Origin: Sthenelais limicola
Taxonomy: Eukaryota; Annelida; Polychaeta; Phyllodocida; Sigalionidae
Direction: 5' to 3'
Assembly: GCA_942159475.1 (NCBI GenBank)
Contig: OW804098.1
Location: 9,526,406 to 9,590,405 of the forward strand
DNA length: 64,000 bases
Shown here: positions 41,832 through 53,100 of the stretch, piece after piece
How the letters are laid out: every line of letters starts with the position of its first letter
How positions within the stretch are numbered: the first letter of the stretch is position 1
The notes under the pieces: generated by a model
Seen by the model: the letters and a program-made list of their open reading frames with translations, nothing else
Databases searched by the model: none
What the model was told of the DNA's origin: nothing
Position numbers and translations under genes: made by a program

Positions 41832-42087
41832 GGGGCAAAATTACTGTCGGCACCGACACATGTACAAATATTTCTTCCACATCGATCAAAATTGGTTTGT
41901 GCATTTCTCCAAATGCCACTCCATAATTCTGTTTGATCAGATACTCTGCATTCGTCCAAGAGAGTAGACAGGCTACCCTGAATAATACGAGAAAAGAGAA
42001 AACAAAAGTCGTTGTATACTTTCTAACAAGTACAAAAAAAAATATATACATATGACTTAACATAAGTGTCATAATCAGATAACCCAT
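41811..42087 (-). CDS. N-terminus of an env-like ORF, truncated
   Basis: On the minus strand, in the same direction as the inverted pol and 667 nt beyond its stop, an ORF starts at ATG 42087. It has a hydrophobic segment flanked by a basic stretch (VRKYTTTFVFSFLVLF) that looks like a signal peptide ending near SWTNA, followed by a luminal-type stretch (EYLIKQNYGVAFGEMHKP). After about 90 codons it meets the inversion breakpoint. Position after pol and a signal peptide suggest an envelope-type gene as in errantivirus-like Gypsy elements; no fusion peptide, cleavage site or anchor is visible because the rest is missing. A 73-bp piece of it is duplicated at 46685-46757. Confidence 0.5.
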
Positions 42088-42753
42088 ATCCTATACGTGG
42101 ATAGGGCTATTCTTTTGAATAATATTTTTAGTGGCTGACGTTAGTATTTACGTTAAGTTCCACCACCAAATATCGAAGTCATGCATGATATAAACGTTTC
42201 AACACATAAAGGAATAATCCGTGATATCCATGTGTAAATTCCAGGCGTTCAGGGCAGTTCGTATAAACAGTGAAATAACAAATGAAATAAATCAAGATAC
42301 GAATGACACCTACCAGATTATTGAAAGAAACATGATGAACTATCGTTGAGATTGTAATAAAGGCAGCTCACGAAACGTGAAAAATAAAACAATCGGTCTG
42401 GGTGTCCCCGATGGTACACAGCCACTGGATGGAAGGGCCTGAATTTGCTGGACATATATAAGATGACCAACTCAAGCACTGGATAATCTTGACCAATCGC
42501 AGCTTGAGGCTGAGGACTGATTTCATTAGCGAATATCAATCCTAACCATATATAGTAAAAGGGGCGTCTACCAGGAACCATTGCACCACCTATATCCTTC
42601 TCTTCTTGCATAATACAATAGATCGCTTCATCCTACTGGACTTACATAATAGTGCCATCTATCTTACTTGAAGCAAACCCTGCTAATTCCGGTTATAGAA
42701 TTTCACAAGCCATATAAATTACATGCGGATGTATCACTTAATCCGGAATCCTT
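42088..42753 (-). other. Pol-env spacer of the inverted Gypsy segment
   Basis: Between the pol stop and the env-like ATG. An ORF at 42318-42611 (minus) has no recognisable domain. The region could hold the splice acceptor expected for an env message; none is certain. Confidence 0.45.
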
Positions 42754-45700
42754 TTATGTCTGAATATTACGTTTCAACAGATCAACTAACTTGTTATCTG
42801 CAGCACTTGATTTCTTTATGAATTGAACATGGACAGGTCTCTTTACCTCTGCCCCTGTTTCAAGATTTCTTATTTTTACTGTATAAGGAGAAGGAAATCC
42901 GCACACAATAAATGGGCCAACGTATCGATTTTGCAATTTCATTGCTGTATTTGGTACCAACAATCGGTGGACCTTAGCATAAACAATTGAACCGATATCT
43001 AACGTATGGGGCCTGCTCTTTTCATCGTGTCGATCTTTCATCTTCTTCTCTCTGTCATTTCTGGTTTTTTCTGCAATAGCAGCAGCCTCAGCTTTCGTCT
43101 TCATTATTTGTAACATTTGGTCAATGATCGGTTGGGTATGGGAGATATCATTTTGCAGTGGGGCTTCTGCAGGAATTATTGGATTCTTCCCAAAGGCCAG
43201 GAGATATGGAGAGATACCGGTTGTATAATGATCTGAAGCATTTAATGCAAATTGGATATTTGGCAAAAATAAATCCCAATCTTTTTGACTCCTAGAGACC
43301 ATTGTTCTTAGACAACCGATTATCGATTGATTTTGCCGTTCTACCTCTCCTTGTGAACGGCTTAAATATGGAGAACCGTGTACCTGTTTAATTCCCCAAG
43401 CCTTGCATTTGTCTCTGAACGTTTCGCCTATATAACAGGCACCATTGTCGCTTCTAAGAATCTTAGGAACGCCCACATAAGCGATTACATACTTGTGGAA
43501 TTCGGCAGCGACCCTCTCTGCTGTAATAGCAGGAGTCGGCCAGATGAAACAAAATTTCGAGTATTGGTCCGTCACCACCTGGATATAGCAATTGTTCCTT
43601 TGCGTTCTAGGCAAAGGTCCCATCGCGTCTATCATTAGCGTGCTAAAGGGTGCAGGCGCCATTTCTCTGATCTTCAAGGGCAATCTGGTTGGATGCTTAA
43701 CACTTTTAGACATCAAACATTCGTGACAAGAAGTTACGTGCATCTTAGTATCTTTAGCCATCGATGTCCAATAAAACCTCGCTTGAAGTAAAGAAAGAGT
43801 TTTAGCATATCCCACGTGTGCAGCTAATGATTTAGCATGAACAAATCGAATCAAAGGCTTCTGTAATACCCCAGGAATTACTATTTGGAAACAATTAGCC
43901 AATTGTGTGATCTTGGTCCTTTTAGGAAGCCTACATAAAATCTCATCTTGAACGAAAAACATATCATGAGTTGTTAAGATTAATCGAGTCAACTCGTGAT
44001 TCTTTGGCAATTGTTTACCTTCGAGATAATCAGTCATCAGAGTGCAAAACAAATCGTTTTCCTGGTCATGTTTCAGTTTAGCTTTATCGAATGGAACTCT
44101 AAGCTGGTTATCAATGTTTTCTCTACCTACAGGACCCTCTTCCCCTATCCTGGTCTTTGTGTTATTTTTCCCTGGCCGAATTACAGGCCTTGCTTTTGTT
44201 TTTCTAGCTTTAGGGATATTACCACATCTGCTGTTCCTAGGGGGCTTAACAGCTTGATTACCATTATTTGGGGGAGGGACTCCATCCTGTTTATCGTCGT
44301 CATCACTTACAGGATCATTAGCACGTGTCTGAGCCCTTGTTTGTACTGGGGCTATCAAGATATCCGTGCTACTGTCTGTCAATGGTACAGAATCCTGTAA
44401 CTGTATATCTGAGATAGAGGAGACTTGCTCCTGTGATACACTATTATCTAATTCGTGAACAGCTACATCCTTCTTGAGGATGGCTCTTGTCTTATACAAC
44501 ATGATTGGATTATTCTCACATTTCTCATCCTGGTCGAATAATTTTGTTGCATGAATGGGGTTAAATGACACGGATTTCCTCATCTCAACGTGAGGAACAG
44601 TGGGAATATTAGGATCGTATTCCCTTCGAGATAAAACATCTGGGATGATATTCAATTTTCCCCGGATATATTTCACGGAAAAATCGAACTGCCCAAAAAA
44701 ATCGAGCCATCTGAACATCCTCCCTGTTAAATCTTTCTTTGTATTTATAGCAGTAAGAGCTGCATGATCAGTCAAAATGGTAAAATGTTTAGACATGACA
44801 TAATGTCTAAATTTGCTCAGAGCAAAACGTAATCCAGCCAATTCCTTCTCAGTTGCACTGTACTTCTGCTCAGCAGGGGTCAAGCCTCTTCCTGCAAAGG
44901 CTATGGGACGTAAATTACCATTAATATCAGCTTGACTGATACAGGCCCCTAAACTTTGGTTAGAAGCATCCGAGGCCAAGATGAACTCTTTAGAATAGTC
45001 AGGATATACCAAGACAGCATCTTCAAGAATCGCATTTCTGATTTTATTAAATGCATTTTCAGCCTCGGTTGACCATACAAATTTCACTTTTGCCTTTGTA
45101 AGTACATATAAAGGCTTCATAATCTGACTGAAATTTGGAATAAACACCCTATAATAATTGGCAAGTCCAGCAAACGACCTAACCTGTTTCACCGATTTTG
45201 GTCGGGGGAAAGATCGTAAAGCATCCAGTTTAGCTGGATCTGGGTGTATTCCATCCTTGTCTACTATAAAGCCCAAAAATGGGACTCTCGTCAAACCAAA
45301 TGAGCATTTCTCCTTCTTAAACTTAATATTTGCCTTGGCAAAGGCAGCAAATACATTTTTAATGTCCCTTACATGCATATCCCAAGTTGGAGATGCTATT
45401 ACTACATCGTCGACGTAATAAAAGGCATTTGGAACCGCCTGTAAAACATGTTCAATTAAAGAGTGAAACGCTTTGGGAGAAGTCTTTAAACCCATAGGCA
45501 TAACCTTATACCTGTAGACACCCAGAGGAGAATTAAAGGCTGTTACATATCTATCCTCTTTCTTTAAACCGACCTGATGAAAGCCAGCAAAAGCATCTAA
45601 GCGAGAAAAATATCTTCCTTGGGTCTGCCCAACTGCTTCTACAGTATCGTCAGCACGTGGGAAGGCCCTGATCTCATCCTTTATTGATTTATTGACTTGA

Positions 45701-46563
45701 CGATAGTCAATAACAAGACGCCAGGCCCTTTTCCCATCAGCTGTGGTAGGTTTTTGAACAAGAAAACATGGGGAACTAAATTCAACTGGGTCGACACACT
45801 TCTCTATTAAATTTTGCTCGACCTGTTCCCTTAAAATTCCTCCCATTACTTTAGACATTACAGGATTCATGCGATATGGTTGTCTCATGACAGGGTTAAA
45901 ATCAGGTTTCAATTCGATTTTATGTTCATATTCTGTTGTCAAACCTAACTTTTTATCCTTGCCAACAAACGCACTCTCATTTTTCTGCAACAAATCTAGC
46001 AATTGGGTTTTCTGTTCACCAGTTAACTCCTCACCTATTTGGAAATCAACAATTTTATCGCTCGTTCCAGCTGTTTCAGCCTTTAAACTATTCACTTGTT
46101 CAATTTCTTTAGGAGAAAGAAAATCGTCTTCAGAAGCCAGAGTGTACATACCCAATACCGTGCCTCTCTCTATCGTTGAGGAAGCTTTTGAAGCGTTAAA
46201 TAAAGTAATTGGTACCTTATTTTCACTAAAAGGTTTTACCAAGGCATGCTTGACTAAGAACGATACAGGTCTCTGCCTTTGCAGATTTTCAGTGACACCG
46301 ATTGATTTTAACATATCCGTATGTGAAGTAATTTCAGCCACAGTTGTGTATTCTGTTCCTGGAGCTATCATGAACGTACGTGTTGCTCTGATAGGGAACA
46401 TATGCTGTTTTTCACCCGAATGAAACTTAATCTTTGCTCGGAATTTTCTCAAAAAATCAACACCTAATATCATGCTTCTATGCAAAGCTGGTAAAACAAT
46501 AAACCTGTGTCTGAATTGTTGGTCTCCTATTCTAAATTCAATCTCAATTTTCTTATAACACAT
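42754..46563 (-). CDS. pol: Gypsy Pol: RT, RNase H, integrase (inverted)
   Basis: 1269 open residues on the minus strand. Residues 1-83 repeat the end of the protease frame; the DTGA active site is absent because the segment starts after it. Reverse transcriptase covers about 225-440, with WRLVIDYRQVN (281-291), YFSRLDAFAGFHQV (318-331) and the catalytic YVDD (383-386). RNase H lies at about 525-645 (LASDAS, TEKEL, LTDH). After a linker with low-complexity acidic sequence come the integrase HHCC zinc domain (HAKSLAAHVGY ... CHECLMSK) and the DDE core (MIDAMGPLP, RSDNGACY, SRSQGEVERQ). The first codon is set by the breakpoint with an LTR fragment, so there is no native start. The frame is fully intact, which implies the rearrangement is recent or that this is an assembly problem. 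Confidence 0.9.
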   Translation of the reverse strand: MCYKKIEIEFRIGDQQFRHRFIVLPALHRSMILGVDFLRKFRAKIKFHSGEKQHMFPIRATRTFMIAPGTEYTTVAEITSHTDMLKSIGVTENLQRQRPVSFLVKHALVKPFSENKVPITLFNASKASSTIERGTVLGMYTLASEDDFLSPKEIEQVNSLKAETAGTSDKIVDFQIGEELTGEQKTQLLDLLQKNESAFVGKDKKLGLTTEYEHKIELKPDFNPVMRQPYRMNPVMSKVMGGILREQVEQNLIEKCVDPVEFSSPCFLVQKPTTADGKRAWRLVIDYRQVNKSIKDEIRAFPRADDTVEAVGQTQGRYFSRLDAFAGFHQVGLKKEDRYVTAFNSPLGVYRYKVMPMGLKTSPKAFHSLIEHVLQAVPNAFYYVDDVVIASPTWDMHVRDIKNVFAAFAKANIKFKKEKCSFGLTRVPFLGFIVDKDGIHPDPAKLDALRSFPRPKSVKQVRSFAGLANYYRVFIPNFSQIMKPLYVLTKAKVKFVWSTEAENAFNKIRNAILEDAVLVYPDYSKEFILASDASNQSLGACISQADINGNLRPIAFAGRGLTPAEQKYSATEKELAGLRFALSKFRHYVMSKHFTILTDHAALTAINTKKDLTGRMFRWLDFFGQFDFSVKYIRGKLNIIPDVLSRREYDPNIPTVPHVEMRKSVSFNPIHATKLFDQDEKCENNPIMLYKTRAILKKDVAVHELDNSVSQEQVSSISDIQLQDSVPLTDSSTDILIAPVQTRAQTRANDPVSDDDDKQDGVPPPNNGNQAVKPPRNSRCGNIPKARKTKARPVIRPGKNNTKTRIGEEGPVGRENIDNQLRVPFDKAKLKHDQENDLFCTLMTDYLEGKQLPKNHELTRLILTTHDMFFVQDEILCRLPKRTKITQLANCFQIVIPGVLQKPLIRFVHAKSLAAHVGYAKTLSLLQARFYWTSMAKDTKMHVTSCHECLMSKSVKHPTRLPLKIREMAPAPFSTLMIDAMGPLPRTQRNNCYIQVVTDQYSKFCFIWPTPAITAERVAAEFHKYVIAYVGVPKILRSDNGACYIGETFRDKCKAWGIKQVHGSPYLSRSQGEVERQNQSIIGCLRTMVSRSQKDWDLFLPNIQFALNASDHYTTGISPYLLAFGKNPIIPAEAPLQNDISHTQPIIDQMLQIMKTKAEAAAIAEKTRNDREKKMKDRHDEKSRPHTLDIGSIVYAKVHRLLVPNTAMKLQNRYVGPFIVCGFPSPYTVKIRNLETGAEVKRPVHVQFIKKSSAADNKLVDLLKRNIQT

Positions 46564-46683
46564 CCTGTATGGACATATGTACAGATGCTAGATCATTAAA
46601 TCAGTTGCTTAGTTCTTCTCACGAAGACCACACGTTCGTTTGCTATTCTTCCATTCATACCTTAACACTGGTGGAGAACCCGG
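46559..46683 (+). repeat. LTR fragment plus primer-site variant
   Basis: CACATCCTGTATGGACATAT through CCTTAACA (to 46667) is the 3' third of the LTR in plus orientation, followed by TGGTGGAGAACCCGG. It abuts the inverted pol at a short TAACA/ACA overlap. Confidence 0.8.
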
Positions 46684-46684
46684 G

Positions 46685-46757
46685 CAAAATTACTGTCGGC
46701 ACCGACACATGTACAAATATTTCTTCCACATCGATCAAAATTGGTTTGTGCATTTCT
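46685..46757 (-). repeat. Duplicated env-like fragment
   Basis: The 73 bp GCAAAATTACTGTCGGCACC to GGTTTGTGCATTTCT repeat 41835-41907, both in the same plus orientation. Both ends are breakpoints. Confidence 0.8.
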
Positions 46758-46904
46758 ATAGGTATTACGTAAGGGCTCCGCCCCCTACTCTTCCACACAT
46801 CCTGTATGGACATATGTACAGATGCTAGATCATTAAATCAGTTGCTTAGTTCTTCTCACGAAGACCACACGTTCGTTTGCTATTCTTCCATTCATACCTT
46901 AACA
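46758..46904 (+). repeat. 3' LTR, 5'-truncated
   Basis: 147 bp, from ATAGGTATTACGTAAGGGCT to CCTTAACA, ending exactly at the target duplication TAAG. The first 140 bp of the LTR are missing. Confidence 0.85.
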
Positions 46905-47161
46905 TAAGCAGCTCTACAAATTTGGAAACATCTGCTCAATTAGACTGAGAAATTATGAATAATGGGTAGGCTATATCAGAGTATCTCTGGCGTTGTGTTG
47001 ATAAAACATGTCTCTTTCATTGCGTTAAAGTGTATTTTGAACGTCACTTTTCTCTTAAATTAGGGTCATTTGAAAGGATTGGTGAAGGTGAATTGTACAT
47101 TTTCTGAAATTCTGACCCATATGTGCCAGGGTCTTAGAATTTGTAAATCATTCGAATATAT

Positions 47162-47395
47162 GGGTGAGATTTTCAGAAAATGTACAATTGGCAGCTCTAC
47201 ACATTTAGGAAATTCTCCTAAATTAGGCTGAAAAATGATGACTACCGGGTATATCTGAGTATATTTGGTATCACATTGATTTAACGTATCAGTTCTGTTA
47301 TGTTAAACTGCATCTTGAAGCTTATTTTGTCTTAAATGTGGGTTATTTGAGACGATTGGTGAAGGCGAATTGTACATTTTCTGAAAATCTGACCC
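47162..47395. mobile_element. MITE-1 copy with ATAT duplication
   Basis: Ends GGGTGAGATTTTCAGAAAAT and intact inverse, ATAT on both sides. Only 44 bp from the preceding split copy. Confidence 0.8.
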
Positions 47396-47553
47396 ATATC
47401 ACATTACTTGTGTCCAAATATTGAGCTTATGTAAAATGCTTGTCATCAGATCATTACATCTATTGCACTCTTTTTGTATATTAAATCAGCACGTCCTGAG
47501 GAAATTGTAACTGTTACATAATGTTCTATTGCTGAATGAAAATCTTTAAATAT

Positions 47554-47958
47554 GTGATGAGTTTCAGGAAAATGAGTCATAAGTCGCGAAAATTGATATT
47601 TTTCGAAGTATTTTTTTCACAAGATCACATTATTGGAATGTTCTAATTTTTGGAGGGTTTATCACTTATAGTATGTCAATTGATGTCTCAAATTTCATGA
47701 CAATCTATGTATATCTTTTCGTTTTAAAGGTCCTTATATGGACTACATTTAGTTACTTTACTGTTTATTGTCCCCCAGAAATATTGGAAACTTTTTTTTT
47801 CAAAAACGAAAATATCAAACTTAAAATCTAGAAATACTTATTAGATTATTAGACTGTTTACTATCATTGGAATCAGCTTGATCCCATCTTCTCAAATATG
47901 GTGATATCTCAATATCTATTTCTGGCGACTTATGACTCATTTTCCTGAAACACATCAC
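47554..47958. mobile_element. MITE-2 copy with ATAT duplication
   Basis: Ends GTGATGAGTTTCAGGAAAAT and intact inverse; ATAT on both sides. Confidence 0.85.
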
Positions 47959-48260
47959 ATATAAAGAAATAGACGTTGCCACTGGGCAAACACAAATAAA
48001 ATAGGTGTGTTCCAATATTGCTGAAACTAGGTAACTTCTTTTTTATTGAAACCAATAATTTATACAATAGTTTGAAGTGTAATCACCTAGGAAGGGATAA
48101 CGGCGGATCTTCCAAATACAAATTGGGACGTTTTACCAGTCCTGTAGCCAAAGCAACTATGGACAAAATCCTCAAAAACTTTGGTCAAATGACTTGTAGA
48201 TGGATTGGAAAAGGATGGAAAGAAAAGTAGAAAATATCTAGATTTTGACCCACATTATTT

Positions 48261-48667
48261 GTGATGTGTTTCAGGAAAATAAGTCATGAGTCGCAAAATT
48301 GATATTTTTCAAACTGTTTTTTTACAAGATCACATTATTGGAATGTTCTAATTTTTAGAGGGTTCATCACTTACAGCTATATCAATCGATGTATAAAATT
48401 TCAGGACAATCTATGTAATATATTCTTTCGTTTTAAGGGTCCTCATATGGACTACATTTATTTACTTTACTGTTTATTGACCCCCAGAAATATTGAAAAC
48501 TTTTTTGTTCAAAAACGAAAATATCAAACTTAAAATCTATTAATACTTATTTGATTATTAAACTGTTTACTATCATTAGCATCGGCTCGATCTCATCTTT
48601 TCAAATATAAGGATATCTCAAAATCTATTCTTTGCGACTTATGACTCATTTTCCTGAAACACATCAC
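48261..48667. mobile_element. MITE-2 copy with ATTT duplication
   Basis: Ends intact, ATTT on both sides. About 300 bp from the previous copy and in the same orientation. Confidence 0.85.
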
Positions 48668-48837
48668 ATTTGTAAAGGAAAATGTACCCTTTAAGGGTTT
48701 TTTTGTTAGGAAGACATGCTTCACTTCTTAGTGTTGATTAGCTTTTGGGGACAAAAACCCACAAAAAAGAATTGAAAAGGCAAACAAATCCTTAGTTGGG
48801 GTAATGCATGACGTCACCATCGCGTCTCTTAAGTAAA

Positions 48838-48920
48838 AGTCAGATCAACAGAAAATGTACACTAGGCAGCTCTACCCATTTAGTACATCCCGCTAAATCG
48901 GACTGAAGTATGATACATAG
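48838..48920. mobile_element. MITE-1 fragment
   Basis: GTCAGATCAACAGAAAATGT and GGCAGCTCTACCCATTTAGT match the family; broken after about 80 bp by the next element. Confidence 0.65.
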
Positions 48921-49590
48921 GGTGAATACACGATACGATTATATCATAAAGGCCTCGTAACACCCTCTTAAATTTACGACTACGGAGGCTTTAAATGATA
49001 CGTGGGTTAATTGTTGCATTGAAACTCATGCATTTGTGTTTTTTGGTTGTTTTTGATTTGTGATTTGTGCTTTTCATTTGTGCCTTGCTAGTTGGTGCGT
49101 TTACCCTCACATGGGTGATTATGGAACGTTGTAACTATTATTATACTGATAAATCTTTCTTTCTATGGATTGTCTTGATAATGAGTATGTTGACGCCCGT
49201 ATGTCTATTTCTGATGTAGTATGACGATGCTCCTCATTCTGCACTTGATCTTAACTTCTTTGTAGGTTTTTAAGATATTTTTTTTTCTTTTTTCTTTCTG
49301 ATTGTAAATCTCAGTAATACACTTTTGTTGATCTGCTCGATTTGTATAACTGTACTGGTAATTTCTTTTCTTTTTTTTCCATTAGCTTTGACTGAGAATA
49401 TTGTGTACCACATAACGCTTGGCTAAATAGAAATATTTGAATACAAAATACATTTGAGCGAGGTTAGAGGTCTCTCAGAGGTCGCTCAGACTAGTCTCAG
49501 GAAATAATCGTAATACATAGTGCAATGGAACTTTTGCTACGAGGGAGTTACGAGGCCTCTACGGGTGGTTTAATACAGAATCGTATATAT
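48921..49590. mobile_element. Element of about 670 bp with diverged inverted ends
   Basis: Left ACGATACGATTATATCATAA / GGCCTCGTAACACCCTC pairs with right GAGGGAGTTACGAGGCCTCT / AGAATCGTATATATA. No ORF. The interior has several T-rich stretches. Confidence 0.5.
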
Positions 49591-50140
49591 ATATAATGAC
49601 CAGGGCCAGCGAACGGACTACATTTCATGCTGTCAAAACCGTCGGACCAAAGTTGTCAGAATCAATTCTCCTTTTGCAGGCCTAAAGTAGATAGTTTGGG
49701 CCTATTGATTCTCAATTTGGCAAGACTTTGAATTAAAAACCATTGAGTTATGGCTGTCCAAACTTACTTATCAAAATCAATGTCTCTACAACGCCCACCC
49801 TACCTTGGAGTTTAATTACCCCTAATTACCCCAGACAACTTCAATAAACCAAAGATCCTTATATATTTTCGAAAGGTTGACACTTTTACCTGCATGATCC
49901 TCAAGTATAAAGAATGTAGGCACTTTTTGTAAAATACTAGGAGCAATTGAACTTTGCACATCATTTTCATTTTTCTCTGATCCAAATTTGACCTTGATTT
50001 GTTTTTAATAACAAGATCCGAATATTGCTGATGATCAAGTTTCTGCCTCTAAAGTGTAGGTATGGCCATGGTCTATCAATCCCCCCAAAATAGTAATGAT
50101 AAGGTAATTGACACAGGAATTATCAAAGAAATAAAAAAAT

Positions 50141-53100
50141 TGCGTTGTAGAGACACAGCATGCGTTGTAGAGACATTCTGCGTTGTAGAGACACTGCGTT
50201 GTAGAGACATGTTTAGGCAATGGTACCATGTCAAATGAAACAGTTCTAACAACCATGCAAATGCTTGGAAATGGTCCAAAATGGTTGTGCTCATTCTCAG
50301 ACATGTGAGAAGTGATACCATAACAAAAAAAACATAAACCATTTTTATTTGTTATGTCAGGGTCAGCCATAAAAGGTGAATTGATATATCAATATCCGAA
50401 TTTCATTATTTGGAGACAAATTAACATTGAAATGAGCTAATTCCAAACATGCACACTAACCCACATGCAGTCAATCATTTCACAAAATTTTGGAAATGAA
50501 AAACAATTTTTACTCTATGAATCAATCAATAACCCAAAATGCGTTGTAGAGACACATGCCATCGTAGAGACATTGCCTGGAAATGAGTTATTGACATGTC
50601 TCTGAAATGATTGAAAATGACTAGAAATGGTTAGAAATGGTTGTGCTCACTCTCAGACATGTGAGAAGTGATACCATGACAAAAAAACCCATAAACCATA
50701 TATATTTGTTATGACAGGGTCAGCCATATATGGTCAATTAATATATCAAAATGCAAATTTCATTATTTGGAGACATATTAACATTGAAATGAGCTAATTC
50801 CAAACATGCACACTAACCCACATGCAGTCAATCATTTCACAAAATTTTGGAAATGAAAAACAATTTTTACTCTATGAATCAATCAATAACCTAAAATGCG
50901 TTGTAGAGACACATGCCATCGTAGAGACATTGCCTGGAAATGAGTTATTGACATGTCTCTGAAATGGTTGAAAATGACTAGAAATGGTTAGAAATGGTTG
51001 TGCTCACTCTCAGACATGTGAGAAGTGATACCATGACAAAAAAAACCATAAACCATATATATTTGTTATGACAGGGTCAGCCATATATGGTCAATTAATA
51101 TATCAAAATGCAAATTTCATTATTTGGAGACATATTAACATTGAAATGAGTTAATTCCAAACATGCACACTATTTCGCATGCAGTCAACCATTTCACAAA
51201 ATTTTGGGAATGAAAAACAATTTTAACTCTATGAATTAAGCAATAACCAAAAATGCGTTGTAGAGACACTTGCCATCGTAGAGACATTGCCTGGGAATCA
51301 GTTTTGGAAATGTCTCTGAAGTGGTTGAAAGTTATTGGAAATGGTCAGAAATGATTGTGCTCACTCTAAGACATGTACGAAGTGTTACTATGACAAAAAA
51401 TGTCATGATCCATATTTATTGATTGTTACAGGGTCAGCAATAATAGGTCAATTGATATTTTGATATGCAAACTTCTTTATTGGGAGACAAATAAGCATTG
51501 AAATGGGCTAATTCCTGACCTGCACACTACCCCACATGCAATAAACCATTTCATAAAATTTTGGGACTGAAAATCAATTTTAACTCTATGAGTTAAGCAA
51601 TAACCAAAAATGCGTTGTAGAGACACTTGCCATCGTAGAGACATTGCCTGGGAATCAGTTTTGAAAATGTCTCTGAAATGGTTGAAAATTATTGGAAATG
51701 GTCAGAAATGATTGTGCTCACTCTCAGACATGTACGAAGTGTTACTATGGCGAAAAATGTCATAAACCATATTTATTCATTGTTACAGGGTCAGCAATAA
51801 TAGGTCAATTGATATTTTGATATGCAAATTTCTTTATTGGGAGACAAATAAGCACTGAAATGGGCTAATTCCTGTCCTGCACACTACCCCACATGCAATG
51901 AACCATTTCATAAAATGTTGGGACTGAAAAATCAATTTTAACTCTATGAATTTATCAATAACCAAAAATGCGTTGTAGAGACACTTCCCACCGTAGAGAC
52001 ATTGTCTGGGAATGGGATTTTAACATGTCTCTGAAATGGTTGAGAATGATTGGAAATGGATAGAAATGGTTGTGCTCACTCTTACACATATAAAAAGTCA
52101 TTCCATGACTAAAAGAGTCATGAAGCATATTTATTTGTTATGACAGGGTCAGCTATAATAGATCAATTAATATTTTGATATTCAAATTTTATTTTTGGAA
52201 GACAAATTACCATTGAAATGAGCTAATTCCTGATCTGCTCACTACCCAACATGCAGTCAACCATTTCACAAAATTTTGCAAATGAAATTCAATTTTAACT
52301 CTTGAAATCAATCAATAACTCAAAATGCGTTGTAGAGACACATGCCATCGTAGAGACATTGCCTGGGAATGAGTTATTGGCATGTCTTTGAAATGGTTGA
52401 AAATGATTGAAAATGGTCAGAAATCGTTGTGGTCACTCTCAAACATGTAAAAAGCGATTCAATCACAAAAAGAGTCATAAAGGATATTTATTTGTTATGA
52501 CAGGGTCAGCTATAATGGGTCAATTAATATTTCAATATTTCAATATCATTTTGGGGAGACAAATTACCTTTGAAATGATCTAATTCCTGATCTGCACACT
52601 ACCCAACATGCAGTCAACCAGTTCACAACATTTTGGAAAGGAAAATCAATTTTAACACTTGGAATCAATCAATAATTCAAAATGCGTTGTAGAGACACTT
52701 GCCATCGTAGAGACATTGCCTGGAAAACAGTTTTTTACATGTCTCTGAAATGGTTGAATATGATTGGAAATGGTCAGAAATGGTTGTGGTCACTCTCAGA
52801 CTTGTAAAAATCGATTCCATTATAAAAAGATTCATAAAGAATATTTATTTGTTATGACAGGGTCAGCTTTAATGGGTCAATTAATATTTTGATATTTAAA
52901 TTTCCTTTTGGGGAGACAAATTACCGTTAGAATTAGCTAATTCCTGATCTGCACACTACCCCACAAGCAGTCAACCATTTCACAACATTTCGGGAGTGAA
53001 AATCAATATTACCTCTTGGAATCAATCAATAATTCAAAATGCATTGTAGAGACACATGCCATCGTAGAGACATTGTCTGGAAAACAGTTTTTTACATGTC

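Larger units (their letters stand above)
38238..46904 (+). mobile_element. Gypsy-type LTR retrotransposon, internally inverted
   Basis: An 8667-bp insertion beginning TGTTATGTAAC and ending CATACCTTAACA, with TAAG duplicated on both sides. Order: 5' LTR, possible primer site, gag, pro, then the pol/env portion in reverse orientation, then two LTR fragments. The reversal lies between identical 246-bp inverted arms (41565-41810 and 46315-46560). LTR pieces are identical to one another over the shared 105 bp, so the insertion is recent. The rearranged copy cannot make a complete Gag-Pol. Confidence 0.9.
38208..47118. mobile_element. MITE-1 copy split by the Gypsy element
   Basis: The left arm is 38208-38237 (GGGTCAGATTGTCAGAAAAT and ACAATAAG) and the rest is 46905-47118 (TAAGCAGCTCTACAAATTTG through AATTCTGACCC). 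The two halves join at TAAG, the Gypsy target duplication. Confidence 0.85.

Noticed and set aside
46569..46828. ORFs across the LTR fragments at the Gypsy 3' end (and 38426-38629 in the 5' LTR)
   Set aside because: They start in LTR sequence and are copies of one chance frame.
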